Shown here: piece by piece, positions 44,935 through 46,413 of the stretch | Layout: every line of letters begins with the position of its first letter | How positions within the stretch are numbered: position 1 is the first letter of the stretch | Assembly (NCBI RefSeq): GCF_025362435.1 | Contig: NZ_JANYGL010000089.1 | Location: 1 to 46,413, forward strand | Length of the DNA: 46,413 nucleotides | Direction of reading: 5' to 3' | Origin: Polymorphobacter sp. | GTDB lineage: Bacteria; Pseudomonadota; Alphaproteobacteria; Sphingomonadales; Sphingomonadaceae | Position numbers and translations under genes: made by a program | Notes under the pieces: model-generated | Database searches by the model: none | What the model was told of the DNA's origin: nothing | The model's input: the letters and a program-made list of their open reading frames with translations, nothing else

Positions 44935-46413
<1,479 letters not shown>

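Overview
This window looks like chromosomal DNA from a free-living alphaproteobacterium of the order Sphingomonadales. The evidence is very high GC with long antisense open frames, four sphingomonad-style TonB-dependent receptors (TBDRs), a PEP-CTERM protein, and a LigM/LigAB-type set of genes for lignin-derived aromatics. I see no phage, insertion sequence, CRISPR array or rRNA. One tRNA-Glu is present.

Region 1 (about 1-22.3 kb) is a dense envelope locus. A probable six-gene minus-strand operon (11729 down to 1158) encodes a tandem-domain exported protein, a YncE-like beta-propeller, a TBDR and a complete tripartite RND exporter (outer-membrane factor, lipoprotein adaptor, pump). A divergent plus-strand gene (11909-12418) encodes a one-domain relative of the tandem-domain protein. 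Next to it lies an OmpR-type two-component system (12415-14456). A tightly overlapping plus-strand operon follows (14639-18403): another propeller, a CitS-type 2-hydroxycarboxylate symporter, an exported protein of unknown function and a cytochrome b561. It faces a translationally coupled TBDR-methyltransferase pair (22334-18400). A third propeller sits at the left edge (56-1048). The two promoter regions around the two-component system share a 9-mer and TTCAG repeats. Together the genes suggest one regulated system that imports, and possibly exports or detoxifies, a ligand such as a metal-hydroxycarboxylate complex. The ligand is inference.

Region 2 (22.3-29.3 kb) is mixed housekeeping and surface genes: tRNA-Glu, recJ, a PEP-CTERM protein, a TBDR with a Gly/Pro/Arg-rich insertion, and a bifunctional ada.

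Region 3 (29.3-46.4 kb) is an aromatic O-demethylation and C1 locus lying between pccA (29351-31369) and pccB (from 46413, cut by the window edge). LigM would move the methyl group of vanillate or 3-O-methylgallate to tetrahydrofolate (THF). A divergent operon, metF-purU-folD-folB plus an aromatic-acid MFS transporter, could oxidise methyl-THF through methylene- and formyl-THF and release formate and free THF. A second operon (TBDR-ligA-ligB-SnoaL-iclR) supplies uptake, protocatechuate 4,5-cleavage and regulation. A short MetE-like methyltransferase, preceded by a 36-codon overlapping small ORF, may be another methyl outlet. The later 4,5-cleavage genes (ligC, ligI, ligU, ligJ, ligK types) are not in the window.
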